Below are positions 36,478 through 45,822 of a stretch of 64,000 nt of DNA, piece by piece. The first letter of the stretch is position 1. Each line of letters begins with the position of its first letter. The notes below the pieces were generated by a model, which was given only the letters and a program-made list of their open reading frames with translations, searched no databases and was not told the DNA's origin. The DNA is from an uncultured Alphaproteobacteria bacterium (GTDB lineage: Bacteria; Pseudomonadota; Alphaproteobacteria; RF32; CAG-239), in contig CALXPL010000001.1 in assembly GCA_944390275.1 (NCBI GenBank), forward strand, positions 496,001-560,000, in the 5' to 3' direction. Both the position numbers and the translations under genes were made by a program.

Positions 36478-37513
36478 TATTTACCTCTCCTTGTTCGCGT
36501 AATATTTTCGCGCGTTCTTTCCGTATTTCAATCGGAACTTGCGGCATGAGTGCGGCAGGTGTTCCGGGGCGTTCCGAATAGGGGAATACGTGTAGTTTGT
36601 TTATGCCGGCTTCTTTGACGAGTTTGACCGTGTTTTGGAAGGCTTCGTCGCTTTCTGTCGGAAAACCGCAAATAAAGTCTGCTCCGAAGGTTGCTTCCGG
36701 TCTTATTTTGCGTATTTTATGGCACAGCAATATCACATCTTCTCTTGTATGGCGGCGTTTCATTCTTTTTAATATCAAATTGTCTCCTGACTGTATTGAA
36801 AAGTGAAAATGCGGTGTAATATTTGAGTATTCTCCGATTAAATTTATAAATTTATCATCAAGTGCAGCCGGATCAAGAGAACCGAACTGTAATGCCGGAA
36901 GTGTTGGAAATTTTTTTAGTATGTGTTCTACCAATTCGCTGAGCGAGGGTTCATAAGAACAGGCATCTACTCCTGTTAAACAAATTTCTTCAAAGCCTTG
37001 CGCTAAAAGTTCTTCTATCTGTTTGAATATATGTTCTTCTTTTACAGAACGATTATTCCCTCGTGCGTAAGGAACAATGCAATAAGTACAACGATGATTG
37101 CAGCCTTGCTGAATTTGAACAAAGGCGCGTTGGCGACCTTCGAATCCGGTAATGATATAATCATCATATCCTTCACAATCAAATATGTTGCCAACATATG
37201 ATTTTTCTTGATGCGGAGAATTTATATAGTTTTCAAGAGCAATTTTTTCTTTATTGCCTAAAACTAAGTCAACTTCTTCCATTTGAGCAAATTTTTGTGG
37301 AGCGATTTGTGCCGCACAGCCGGTTATGATTATGCGTGCCTGAGGATTTTCTTTGCGTAGTTTGCGAATCGTTTGTCGGCATTGTCTTTCCGCTTCTGAT
37401 GTTACGGCACAAGTGTTGACAATGATAACGTTATCTAAATTTTTCAGCTTCTCTTTGAGTATTTCCGACTCGAAACTATTAATTCGGCAACCGAACGTAA
37501 TTACTTTAACCAT
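36470..37513 (-). CDS. mtaB: tRNA t6A37 methylthiotransferase, lacking the TRAM domain
   Basis: A 347-aa radical-SAM methylthiotransferase: TFGCRINSFES and NTCAVTSEAERQ in the UPF0004 domain, then CNHRCTYCIVPYARG. It adds the 2-methylthio group to t6A37 of tRNAs reading ANN codons. The chain ends soon after PGTPAALMPQVP, about 60-80 aa short of typical members, so the C-terminal TRAM RNA-binding domain is absent. The stop overlaps ftsY, so this is not an obvious frameshift within the window. Confidence 0.9.
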   Translation of the reverse strand: MVKVITFGCRINSFESEILKEKLKNLDNVIIVNTCAVTSEAERQCRQTIRKLRKENPQARIIITGCAAQIAPQKFAQMEEVDLVLGNKEKIALENYINSPHQEKSYVGNIFDCEGYDDYIITGFEGRQRAFVQIQQGCNHRCTYCIVPYARGNNRSVKEEHIFKQIEELLAQGFEEICLTGVDACSYEPSLSELVEHILKKFPTLPALQFGSLDPAALDDKFINLIGEYSNITPHFHFSIQSGDNLILKRMKRRHTREDVILLCHKIRKIRPEATFGADFICGFPTESDEAFQNTVKLVKEAGINKLHVFPYSERPGTPAALMPQVPIEIRKERAKILREQGEVNND

Positions 37514-37592
37514 TTTTTTCCCTATAAAAAATCCTCTTCTTTTCTTTTATACGGAATTAGAAGAGGATTTGCAATCGAAATTGTTATTTCGT

Positions 37593-38537
37593 TTATTTTG
37601 CAATCATTTCTAAGGCTTTATCGGAATATTCTTTCATGACTAAGGCACTGTCATGTAAGGCTTTTCTTTCTTGTTCATCTAGTGCCGGATATATAACTTG
37701 ATGAACACCGCGTTTTCCTAATACTGTCGGTAATGATAAACATACGTTCTTTACGCCTTCAACATTATCTTGGTGTGAAGATACGGTGAGAATCGCATAT
37801 TCATTGTTGGTGATGGCACGGCATATACGACATAATGCTCCGGCAATACCGTAGAAGGTTGCTCCTTTACCATCAATGATTTTGTAGGCAGCATTCCGAA
37901 CACCGTCATCTATTTCTTTTTTGACTTCCGGATTGAATGGTTTACCGATTTCTTCTGCCAATTTATCTAATGAAACAGTACCGGCATCACTTGCGGACCA
38001 TACCAAAACTTCACTATCCCCATGTTCTCCGATGACGTTGGCGTGTATGGATTGAGGAGAAACTCCTAAATGATATCCTAATAAAGTACGGAAACGAGAT
38101 GTATCTAAAACTGTTCCTGAACCAATGACTCTTTCTTTGGGAAAACCTGAAAGTTTTATGGCTACTTCTGTCATAATATCTGCAGGATTGGCGGTGATGA
38201 TTAATGTTGTTTCCGGTGCCGCTTTGGCGATTTGCGGAATGATGCTTTCAAATATTTTTACATTGCGTCCGAGTAAATCTATTCTTGTTTCTCCGGGGCG
38301 TTGATTTGCTCCTGCCGTAACAATGACAATTTCACAACCTTTTAAATCTTCATATGTTCCGGCTTTTATTTTGTTGGCATAGGCAAATGGTGCCGCATGG
38401 GCTAAATCCATGGCTTCTGCTTCTGCTTTCTTTTCATTTGCATCGATTAAAACAACTTTTCTTGCTACGCCTCTCATGATTAAGGCAAAGGCTGTTGTAC
38501 TGCCGACGGCTCCGGCTCCGATTATTCCTACTTTCAT
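37593..38537 (-). CDS. ldh: L-lactate dehydrogenase
   Basis: A 314-aa LDH/MDH-superfamily protein with GAGAVGSTTAFAL (NAD loop). The specificity loop GANQRPGETR has Gln where malate dehydrogenases have Arg, which favours lactate/pyruvate. NPADIMTEV and the active-site His in GEHGDSE are present. It would reduce pyruvate to L-lactate to recycle NADH during fermentation. Single gene. Confidence 0.9.
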   Translation of the reverse strand: MKVGIIGAGAVGSTTAFALIMRGVARKVVLIDANEKKAEAEAMDLAHAAPFAYANKIKAGTYEDLKGCEIVIVTAGANQRPGETRIDLLGRNVKIFESIIPQIAKAAPETTLIITANPADIMTEVAIKLSGFPKERVIGSGTVLDTSRFRTLLGYHLGVSPQSIHANVIGEHGDSEVLVWSASDAGTVSLDKLAEEIGKPFNPEVKKEIDDGVRNAAYKIIDGKGATFYGIAGALCRICRAITNNEYAILTVSSHQDNVEGVKNVCLSLPTVLGKRGVHQVIYPALDEQERKALHDSALVMKEYSDKALEMIAK

Positions 38538-38651
38538 TGTTCTTTCCTCTACTTAATTTATACCTGTTTTATATATAGTCATTGCTTCTCTTTTCGCAAG
38601 CGAAAAAACGGGTTCTCGTTTTGCTTTTTGATAACAAATTTTTGCGAATTG

Positions 38652-38879
38652 TTACTCTTGGATTATGGTTTCTTCTTCATTAGCCGTTATGGACGGATTT
38701 GTTTCTTCAACTTCTTCTACTATTTCGCCATTAATGCTCATATTGCCGTTTTCGTCTTCCGTAACGACTTCTGTGGCGTCATTTTGATGTATGTTAATAC
38801 TTTTTCCCGCTTCTCCGGTTAATTTTGCAATAACTAAAAAAACAATAATTAAACCGACTATATAAAAAATTTTTTTCAT
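38652..38879 (-). CDS. Hypothetical single-pass membrane protein
   Basis: A 75-aa protein: one N-terminal membrane helix (IFYIVGLIIVFLVIAKL) followed by an acidic tail. No family recognised. Base pattern and a site of AGGAAAAAG type before the ATG are compatible with a real gene. Confidence 0.45.
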   Translation of the reverse strand: MKKIFYIVGLIIVFLVIAKLTGEAGKSINIHQNDATEVVTEDENGNMSINGEIVEEVEETNPSITANEEETIIQE

Positions 38880-39187
38880 TTCTTTTTCCTTTTTAACTTC
38901 CTTTATGGTTTCTAGCCTATTTTCTATCTTTTTTCAATCTTTGTTTCTTTTCTTTTGGGGAAAAAATGTCTTTTTTAGCTTTTTTTTATCCCTTTTTTAT
39001 ATTTTTATCCACCTTTATTTTTATAAAAAATGTTAGATTTTCTGCGGTGTTTGCCCTTGTCTTGTTCCTCTTGTTATCCCGAATTGAAAAATAATGCTTG
39101 TCAAATTATATGTTTTTATGCTAACAAATTTCTCACAGGCTGTTGTGGTCTGATAAATTTTGTTTTAATTTTTTTGAGGTTAATCAT
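38880..39187 (+). promoter_or_regulatory. acpP upstream region with promoter
   Basis: A 308-bp gene-free, AT-rich region. A likely promoter is TTGTCA (39098-39103) with CTAACA 17 bp later (39121-39126); GAGG precedes the acpP start. TTATCCACC near 39006 is close to a DnaA box but alone is weak. Nothing else is clear. Confidence 0.4.
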
Positions 39188-39421
39188 ATGACTGATGTAG
39201 CTAATCGCGTTAAGAAAATCGTTGCAGAACACCTTGGCGTCGAAGAATCTAAAGTAACTGAAAACGCTAGTTTCATTGACGATTTAGGCGCTGATAGTTT
39301 GGATACAGTAGAGTTGGTTATGGCTTTCGAAGAAGAATTTGGTTGTGAAATCCCTGATGAAGCTGCTGAAAAAATTCTTACTGTTAAAGATGCTATCGAT
39401 TATCTTTCTAAGAATGCATAA
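39188..39421 (+). CDS. acpP: Acyl carrier protein
   Basis: 77 aa from the ATG at 39188 (TGAGG before). The phosphopantetheine Ser lies in [14 protein letters not shown], the chain is acidic, length is standard. It carries acyl chains for fatty-acid synthesis and is followed by fabF. Confidence 0.97.
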   Translation: MTDVANRVKKIVAEHLGVEESKVTENASFIDDLGADSLDTVELVMAFEEEFGCEIPDEAAEKILTVKDAIDYLSKNA

Positions 39422-39447
39422 GTCTTTATGACTATAGATTGATTGAT

Positions 39448-39480
39448 AAAACTCGCCAGTCGTGTTTAGGCGAGTTTTAT
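39448..39480 (+). terminator. Terminator after acpP
   Basis: AAAACTCGCC (39448-39457) pairs with GGCGAGTTTT (39469-39478). It may reduce, but not abolish, readthrough into fabF so that acpP is made in excess. Confidence 0.8.
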
Positions 39481-39534
39481 CTTATTTTAGAGCTGATATT
39501 GCTCTCTTGCGTAATTTGAATACGAGGTATGTGT

Positions 39535-40809
39535 ATGAAAAGAGTTGTTGTTACCGGATTGGGAATTGTTTCTCCTCTCGGACGAGGTGTGGATTTTAAC
39601 TGGAAAAGTATTTTAGAAGGAAAATCCGGAATTCGTAAAATTGAAGGTATGGATTTAAAAGATATTCCGGTAACGATTGCCGGTCAGGTACCTTGGGGTA
39701 AAGGTGAACATGATTTTGATCCCGATACGGTTTTGCCTCCGAAAGATCAAAAGAAAAATGATCGTTTTATTATGTATGGTTTAGCTGCCGGCGCTGATGC
39801 TTTGGCTGATGCCGGTTGGAATGTGGAAACTGCTTCTGAAGAAGAAAAATATCGTTTTGGTGTTATGATGGGATCCGGAATCGGGGGACTCGATGTCATT
39901 TATGAAAATTCTATTTCGTTCCATGAAAATGGTATGAAGAAAATTTCTCCTTTCTTCATCCCTTCTTGTTTAATTAATCTTGTATCTGGAAATCTTTCTA
40001 TTAAGTTTGGCTTAAAAGGTCCGAATCATGCTTGTGTTACAGCTTGTTCTACCGGTACTCATGCTATCGGTGATGCCGCACGTATTATTGCTTGCGGTGA
40101 TGCGGATATGATGTTAGCCGGTGGTGCCGAATCTGCTGTTAATGTTTTGGGGTTGTCCGGTTTCGCTCGTATGAAAGCGATTACTTCGGATTTTAATGAA
40201 ACTCCTGAAAAAGCCTCTCGTCCTTGGGATAAAGCGCGCAGCGGTTTTGTGATGGGTGAAGGTTCCGGTGCCGTTGTCTTGGAAGAATTAGAGCATGCTC
40301 TTGCCCGTGGTGCAAAAATTTATGCTGAAGTTGTCGGCTACGGTATGAGCGGTGATGCTTATCATATTACAGCACCTTCCGGTGATGGTGCTTATCGTGC
40401 GATGAAAATGGCTGCCGATCATGCTAAAGAGCATGGGGTTGAACTCAAAGATATTAATTATATTAATGCTCATGGTACTTCTACTCCGGCGGGAGATGTC
40501 GGTGAAGCTCTTGCCGTTAAACGTTTGTTTGGTGATGATATGAAGTATGTTTCGATGTCTTCAACGAAATCTGCAATCGGACACCTTTTAGGAGCTGCCG
40601 GTGCCGTCGAAGCTGTCTTTAGTATTAAGGCTTTGGAAGACCAAATTTGCCCGCCGACTCTTAATTTGGAAGATCCTGCCGATGAAGTTAAAGATATGGA
40701 TTTGGTTCCTTTGAAAGCTAAGAAAAAAGAAATTAAAGCGGTTATGTCTAACTCTTTTGGTTTTGGAGGTACTAACTCTTCTTTAATTTTGAAAAAATTT
40801 TCTAAGTAA
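39535..40809 (+). CDS. fabF: 3-oxoacyl-ACP synthase II
   Basis: 424 aa from the ATG at 39535 (CGAGG 7 nt before). Catalytic Cys in VTACSTGTHA, His in NAHGTSTPAGD and AIGHLLGAAGA. It elongates acyl-ACP chains by condensation with malonyl-ACP. It sits after acpP and before mltG, the usual acpP-fabF-mltG order. Confidence 0.97.
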   Translation: MKRVVVTGLGIVSPLGRGVDFNWKSILEGKSGIRKIEGMDLKDIPVTIAGQVPWGKGEHDFDPDTVLPPKDQKKNDRFIMYGLAAGADALADAGWNVETASEEEKYRFGVMMGSGIGGLDVIYENSISFHENGMKKISPFFIPSCLINLVSGNLSIKFGLKGPNHACVTACSTGTHAIGDAARIIACGDADMMLAGGAESAVNVLGLSGFARMKAITSDFNETPEKASRPWDKARSGFVMGEGSGAVVLEELEHALARGAKIYAEVVGYGMSGDAYHITAPSGDGAYRAMKMAADHAKEHGVELKDINYINAHGTSTPAGDVGEALAVKRLFGDDMKYVSMSSTKSAIGHLLGAAGAVEAVFSIKALEDQICPPTLNLEDPADEVKDMDLVPLKAKKKEIKAVMSNSFGFGGTNSSLILKKFSK

Positions 40810-40830
40810 AGAATTTTTGTTTACTTTTTT

Positions 40831-40856
40831 AGGCTCCTTTTATGGAGCCTTTTCTT
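40831..40856 (+). terminator. Terminator after fabF
   Basis: AGGCTCC (40831-40837) and GGAGCCT (40844-40850), 6-nt loop, then T-rich. Confidence 0.85.
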
Positions 40857-40932
40857 TTATTTAACTTTTTCTTATAATTATGTGAGTATTTTTTAAGTAC
40901 TTTTGTTTTTTGTGGAGTGAAAAGGGGAAAAT

Positions 40933-41886
40933 ATGAAAAAATGGTGCTTCCTTGCAGTTTTGGTTATTGGTTTGGTAAGCTGTTTTTTTTATGCAAAGGA
41001 TAAAATTTATTGCGAAAGTGATTTATCTCAAGACGTTACTTTGGTTATTCCTAAAGGCGCTGCTTCTCGCTCCGTGGCAAATATTCTTGCTGAACATAAA
41101 GTTATTAAAAATCCTCTCTTTTTTCGAATCGTTGCGCGAATCTATGGTTTTGATAAAAACTTAAAAGCCGGTGAATATTTGTTTCCTGCTCGAATATCTC
41201 TTTATGACGTTTTATTAAAACTCTCAAAAGGTGATATTGTCTATCATCGCTTAACGATACCTGAAGGTTTGACTTCTTTTCAAGTTGCTCAAATGGTTAA
41301 TCTTCTTCCTCATCTTAATGGTGAAGATTTATCTGATATACCGGAAGGTTCTTTGCTTCCTGAAACCTATACTTATAAATTGGGCGATTCAAAACAAGAA
41401 ATTATTACTCATGCTCAAAAGGCAATGGATAATATTTTAAATAAGGCTTGGCGGCTTAAAGATAATGATTTACCCCTAAAATCTCCTAAAGAATTATTGA
41501 TATTGGCTTCTTTAATTGAAAAGGAAACCTCCCTTCCTGAGGAAAGACGAATCGTTGCTTCCGTTTTTGTTAATCGCTTGCGTAAAGGAATGCGTTTGCA
41601 AACCGATCCTACGGTGATTTATGCTTTAACTCAAGGAAAAGGAGAGTTAGGTCGTCCGTTGTATCGCAAAGATTTGAAATTTGAAAGCCCTTTTAATACT
41701 TACCTTAATTACGGACTACCTCCAGAGCCTATTTGTAATCCAGGAATCGAATCGATTATGGCTGCGGCACAGCCTGAAAATACGGATTTTTTGTACTTTG
41801 TCGCTGATGGTAAAGGGGGGCACAATTTTGCAACAACACTTAGTGAACATAATTCTAATGTTCGTCAGTGGAAAAAAAATAGATAA
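40933..41886 (+). CDS. mltG: Endolytic transglycosylase MltG
   Basis: A 317-aa protein with one N-terminal membrane helix and the YceG domain. The catalytic Glu is in LIEKETSLPEERR, followed by VFVNRLRKGMRLQTDPTVIY and NTYLNYGLPPEPICNPG. It cuts nascent glycan strands and terminates their growth. AAGGGGAAA precedes the ATG. Confidence 0.96.
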   Translation: MKKWCFLAVLVIGLVSCFFYAKDKIYCESDLSQDVTLVIPKGAASRSVANILAEHKVIKNPLFFRIVARIYGFDKNLKAGEYLFPARISLYDVLLKLSKGDIVYHRLTIPEGLTSFQVAQMVNLLPHLNGEDLSDIPEGSLLPETYTYKLGDSKQEIITHAQKAMDNILNKAWRLKDNDLPLKSPKELLILASLIEKETSLPEERRIVASVFVNRLRKGMRLQTDPTVIYALTQGKGELGRPLYRKDLKFESPFNTYLNYGLPPEPICNPGIESIMAAAQPENTDFLYFVADGKGGHNFATTLSEHNSNVRQWKKNR

Positions 41887-41892
41887 ATTATT

Positions 41893-42393
41893 TTAAGCTT
41901 GTCCGGCTGTTTCCATCATCATTGGGTATAAGGCTTGTTGCGGAGCCATGCCTTTGGTTAAAACGACGTTGAATATCGGATACATTCTTTCGCACTCCTT
42001 AACGGCAATTTCAATAATTTGTGCTATCTTACTTTCAAAAACATCTTTATCCGTGTCATCAATAATAATTGAATGTTTAAATACCGGCATATTTTCTTCC
42101 GTCCAATAAGAAAAATGCCCTATCCATAATTCTTCATTTACAAGAGCCATTAATTCAAATATTTTACTACGGTCTTCTATTTCACTTTTGATGTCCATTA
42201 AGCATGACAAATGAAGACAACGCATGTTTTCTTCCCATGTGAAAAACAGCAACATATTGTTCCATTTTCCTTGAACTTCTATGACAATTTCATTGAGATT
42301 CCGACGTTCAAGTTCATAAGATTTTGTTGCAAAAATTGCTTCAACGCTGTCTATCGGATTATATTGTAAGGCATATTTCTTTGCCAGATTCAC
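41893..42393 (-). CDS. YbjN domain protein
   Basis: A 166-aa protein with the YbjN fold (alternating strands and helices, IEVQGKWNNMLLFFTWEEN, LWIGHFSYWTEENMPVF). YbjN-type proteins are linked to stress and surface behaviour in enterobacteria; in Alphaproteobacteria this is a common conserved gene of unknown role. It is convergent with mltG. Confidence 0.75.
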   Translation of the reverse strand: MNLAKKYALQYNPIDSVEAIFATKSYELERRNLNEIVIEVQGKWNNMLLFFTWEENMRCLHLSCLMDIKSEIEDRSKIFELMALVNEELWIGHFSYWTEENMPVFKHSIIIDDTDKDVFESKIAQIIEIAVKECERMYPIFNVVLTKGMAPQQALYPMMMETAGQA

Positions 42394-42641
42394 TGTTGTT
42401 CTCCACTATTGACTACGGCTCATGAATAGAGATTGCCTTAGGGAACTTTTTTATACAATAAACAAAGTTAAGTTTTCCACTTTTCAAAATTAAAAAATTG
42501 TGGATTATTTTTTTTATTCCAATTATTCAATACCTTAGCAGAATAGACTCGGAGGATAATTATTTTTAGGTGTGGATTATTTTTCTTATTAAGGTATTAT
42601 TAATTAAGTTTTGAGTTTTGTTTTTTTTGTGAGGTTATTTT
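42394..42641 (+). promoter_or_regulatory. lgt upstream region with a 20-bp direct repeat
   Basis: A 248-bp AT-rich gap. A 20-bp sequence beginning TGTGGATTA occurs at 42499-42518 and 42571-42590 with one mismatch. The first nine bases differ by one from a DnaA box in reverse (TGTGGATAA). Possibly operator or DnaA-like sites. Confidence 0.4.
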
Positions 42642-43439
42642 ATGGGATTAACTTATCCGGAAATTTCTCCTATTATGCTCCAGTTGGGACCTTTGGCTAT
42701 TCGTTGGTATTCTATGGCTTATCTCTTTGGTTTGCTTATCGGTTGGTGGTGGGTCAACCGCAGTGTTAAGAAATTTGATATTCCTCTTTCCTTGCAAAAT
42801 ATTGAGGATTTGGTTTTTTATGTTACTCTGGGAATAATTTTAGGAGGACGGCTTGGTTATGTCCTTTTTTATGGTCTGGATATGGTCAAAGATAATTGGC
42901 TTGAAATTTTTGCTATCTGGAAAGGCGGTATGTCTTTTCATGGCGGAATTTTGGGTGTTATTGTTGCTTTGTGGGCTTTCTCTCGTAAGGTTAAACTTCC
43001 CTTTTTGCAAATTACGGATTTAGTTGTTCTGCCGGCTCCTATCGGTTTGTTCTTAGGTAGAATTGCAAACTTTGTTAATGATGAATTGTGGGGACGGGTT
43101 ACTGATGTTCCTTGGGCTGTCCGTTTTCCTAACGGGGGGTATTTGCCTCGTCATCCCTCGCAACTTTATGAAGCTTTTTTTGAGGGAATTGTTATGTTTC
43201 TTGTCCTTAATTTACTCTGGAAATCCTCAAAAGTTCGTGCCCTTCCCGGATGTGTGTCCGCTTGTTTTGTTATTTTGTATGGTATCTTTCGTATCTCTAT
43301 GGAACAATTTCGTGAACCAGATGCTCAACTCGGTTATTTTTTTGGAGGGGTAACTATGGGGCAAATGTTGTCTCTTCCTCTTATCCTTTTGGGTATTTGT
43401 GTTTTAGGTTATCAGCTCTTTTTTAAACATAAAAATTAG
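42642..43439 (+). CDS. lgt: Prolipoprotein diacylglyceryl transferase
   Basis: A 265-aa seven-helix membrane protein with the Lgt signature GRIANFVNDELWGR, the His in MSFHGGILG, and HPSQLYEAFFEG. It transfers diacylglycerol to the lipobox Cys of exported lipoproteins, the step before Lnt (also in this window). Its stop overlaps the end of the convergent GGDEF gene by 4 nt. Confidence 0.96.
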   Translation: MGLTYPEISPIMLQLGPLAIRWYSMAYLFGLLIGWWWVNRSVKKFDIPLSLQNIEDLVFYVTLGIILGGRLGYVLFYGLDMVKDNWLEIFAIWKGGMSFHGGILGVIVALWAFSRKVKLPFLQITDLVVLPAPIGLFLGRIANFVNDELWGRVTDVPWAVRFPNGGYLPRHPSQLYEAFFEGIVMFLVLNLLWKSSKVRALPGCVSACFVILYGIFRISMEQFREPDAQLGYFFGGVTMGQMLSLPLILLGICVLGYQLFFKHKN

Positions 43440-44611
43440 GCTTTGGATGTGATGTTTTGTGTGAATTGATACGCCTTTTGTAATGCTTTGCCTGCTCGAC
43501 TTAATACTTCAATTGCATTTCCGTCGCTTCGTTTCTTTTCGGAGACACTTCCTGAAACTGTGAGTTTTATCGGCTTTTTATATCCCTTTAGTATGAATTC
43601 GGCTGAAGCTATGCTTCTTCTTATTTTTTCCATCTTATCGTAGGCTTCGTTTTTGTTTTCTCCCCGAAAGATTATGACAAATTCTTCTTGACTGTATCGG
43701 TAAATTTGTCCTTCTGTTTCGGTTTGATTTATTCTTAGACATATCATTTTTATCAGAGAATTTAGGGAATGTTTGCCAAAAACTTTTGATAGTCTGTCGT
43801 AATCATCAATTAAAATTATTCCGATACTGTATTTGAGAGGGAAATTTTTAGCATGATTCATAAATGAATTACGGCTGTATAATCCTGTTAAAGGATCGTG
43901 GTAGGTTATGTTGTATAAATGCTCACAGATGCTTAAGAAAAGTGTGAGTGATGATATTCCAAAAAATATAATTGTTCCACTGCTTGAAGGTGAATAATAA
44001 TAGCTAAGACATATTTCTACAAAGACAAAAAATAATGCACTGTCAACTATTGTTCCGCTGATAGAAAAACTTATGAAAATTGTTACAAATCCTATACCAA
44101 AGAGCAGCAGACTTAAATTATTGAGACTGCCATAGCTTTCTGTTCCTAGTGAAGAACCTAAACTTATTCCTGATGCTGCCAGTTTTTCTCCTATTGCGTA
44201 TTCTGAAAATAGGATAAGTAATATAATAATGTTTTTTCTTTGTAATAATTTCCATGTGGGAAGGAAATATAAAATTATTAAATTTAGTGCTATGAATATG
44301 CTTAAATTGGTGTATTCTGGTGTTAAAATATATTCTTCACCGTATTTCCTTTTTAAAAAATTTAAAACAACGTAACCTAAGAATATTGTTACTATAAAAA
44401 AAATAGGTTTCCTTTGATTGAAGTAAATTAGTAGGGTTATACTTAAAAGGTTTAAACCTATGCTAATGTAATGTATTTGATTGAGGCGTTGTGTGGATAA
44501 TGGTTGAAATAAGTAAAAACCTAACAAGCCGATTGTAAATAACAATGCGGGTTGGTAGGTGTTTTTTAAAAGCGGAAAGAATTTTTCCAATTGTTTTAAA
44601 AGTTGTTTCAC
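43436..44611 (-). CDS. Membrane protein with degenerate GGDEF domain
   Basis: 391 aa. Around seven to nine membrane helices (residues 20-225), then a GGDEF-like domain that starts with the usual DPLTGLYSRNSF (residues 239-250) and a metal-site Asp pair (ILIDDYDRL). The signature GGDEF is SQEEF (residues 307-311), so it is unlikely to make c-di-GMP; such proteins can bind GTP or act as partners. No EAL domain. Convergent with lgt. Confidence 0.8.
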   Translation of the reverse strand: MKQLLKQLEKFFPLLKNTYQPALLFTIGLLGFYLFQPLSTQRLNQIHYISIGLNLLSITLLIYFNQRKPIFFIVTIFLGYVVLNFLKRKYGEEYILTPEYTNLSIFIALNLIILYFLPTWKLLQRKNIIILLILFSEYAIGEKLAASGISLGSSLGTESYGSLNNLSLLLFGIGFVTIFISFSISGTIVDSALFFVFVEICLSYYYSPSSSGTIIFFGISSLTLFLSICEHLYNITYHDPLTGLYSRNSFMNHAKNFPLKYSIGIILIDDYDRLSKVFGKHSLNSLIKMICLRINQTETEGQIYRYSQEEFVIIFRGENKNEAYDKMEKIRRSIASAEFILKGYKKPIKLTVSGSVSEKKRSDGNAIEVLSRAGKALQKAYQFTQNITSKA

Positions 44612-44661
44612 GTTTCATTTCCGATTATCTTAGAACTGTTCGGATTATAACGTGATTTGGT

Positions 44662-45744
44662 TTAAATTTTATTTACACATTTTAAAATCGAGCTATCGCC
44701 GTATGAATAAAAACGGTATTTTTCTTCTATTGCATGTTGGTAAGCTGCTTTCATTCTTTCTGTTCCTGCAACTGCGCAAATGAGCATGAATAATGTTGAG
44801 CGCGGAAGGTGAAAATTGGTTATCATCATATCAATAACTTTGAATTTATATCCCGGCGTAATGAAAATATCGGTTTCTCCGGTAAACGGGTGTAAAATAC
44901 CTTGTTCGTCAGCGGCACTTTCTAACAATCTTAATGATGTTGTTCCTACGGCGATAATTCTTCGTCCTTCTGTTTTTGCTCGATTTATTTTATCACATAC
45001 ATCTGCGGTGATTATTCCGTATTCTGCATGCATTTTATGGTCTTTGGTGTCGGCTACTTTTACCGGAAGAAATGTTCCGGCTCCGACGTGAAGAGTTAAA
45101 AATAATTTTTCAACGCCTTTTTCTTCCAATGCTTTAAAAACTCTATCCGTAAAATGAAGTCCGGCTGTCGGTGCGGCAACAGCTCCTTCATGTTTGGCAT
45201 AAATTGTTTGATAGTCTTCTTTATCGTTATATTTATTCCATAAACCTTGATTGGGTTTGTCTCGTTTTATGTATGGAGGCAAAGGCATGGAGCCGTATTC
45301 TTCCAATAATTTTCCTAAATCTTGAGCAGAACAATTAAAGCGAATTTCAACTCCGTCCTCTCCTTGTTTACTTATGACTTCTGCCGTAAATTTTGATTCT
45401 GAACTGCTTATATTGTCTGTGTAGAACTTGATGGTATCGCCAATATGTAATCTTTTGGCATTCTTGATAAATGACATCCAGCTTAAACCATCAAGCGGAT
45501 GATAAAGAGTTACTTCAACCAAGGCTTCTCCACGTGCTCCGTATAAACGTGCCGGTATGACTTTTGTATCATTAAAAACCAGAATGTCCCCTTTTTGCAA
45601 AATGTTTGGAAGATCATAAAAGTGTCTGTCGTGTATGGTTCCTTCCTCGCTTAAATCCAAAAGCCGCGAGGTGTCGCGCGGATTAGCCGGTTTATCTGCA
45701 ATTAAGCTACGATCTAATTCAAAATCAAAAATATCCACTTGCAT
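44662..45744 (-). CDS. queA: S-adenosylmethionine:tRNA ribosyltransferase-isomerase
   Basis: A 360-aa QueA protein: FDFELDRSLIADKPANPRD, DKPNQGLWNKYNDKEDYQTIY, AVAAPTAGLHFT and FHLPRSTLFMLI are typical. It builds epoxyqueuosine on tRNA from preQ1 using SAM. tgt is not in this window. Confidence 0.96.
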   Translation of the reverse strand: MQVDIFDFELDRSLIADKPANPRDTSRLLDLSEEGTIHDRHFYDLPNILQKGDILVFNDTKVIPARLYGARGEALVEVTLYHPLDGLSWMSFIKNAKRLHIGDTIKFYTDNISSSESKFTAEVISKQGEDGVEIRFNCSAQDLGKLLEEYGSMPLPPYIKRDKPNQGLWNKYNDKEDYQTIYAKHEGAVAAPTAGLHFTDRVFKALEEKGVEKLFLTLHVGAGTFLPVKVADTKDHKMHAEYGIITADVCDKINRAKTEGRRIIAVGTTSLRLLESAADEQGILHPFTGETDIFITPGYKFKVIDMMITNFHLPRSTLFMLICAVAGTERMKAAYQHAIEEKYRFYSYGDSSILKCVNKI

Positions 45745-45822
45745 TGTTCTTTGTCCTTTATTTTTAGCTTGTTATAGTATATAACCCCTTTGTTCGCAAG
45801 TTTTTTTTGAAGGTATTTTCTC

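Noticed and set aside
37593..38537. Malate dehydrogenase
   Set aside because: The specificity residue in GANQRPGETR is Gln, not Arg, so lactate dehydrogenase is more likely.
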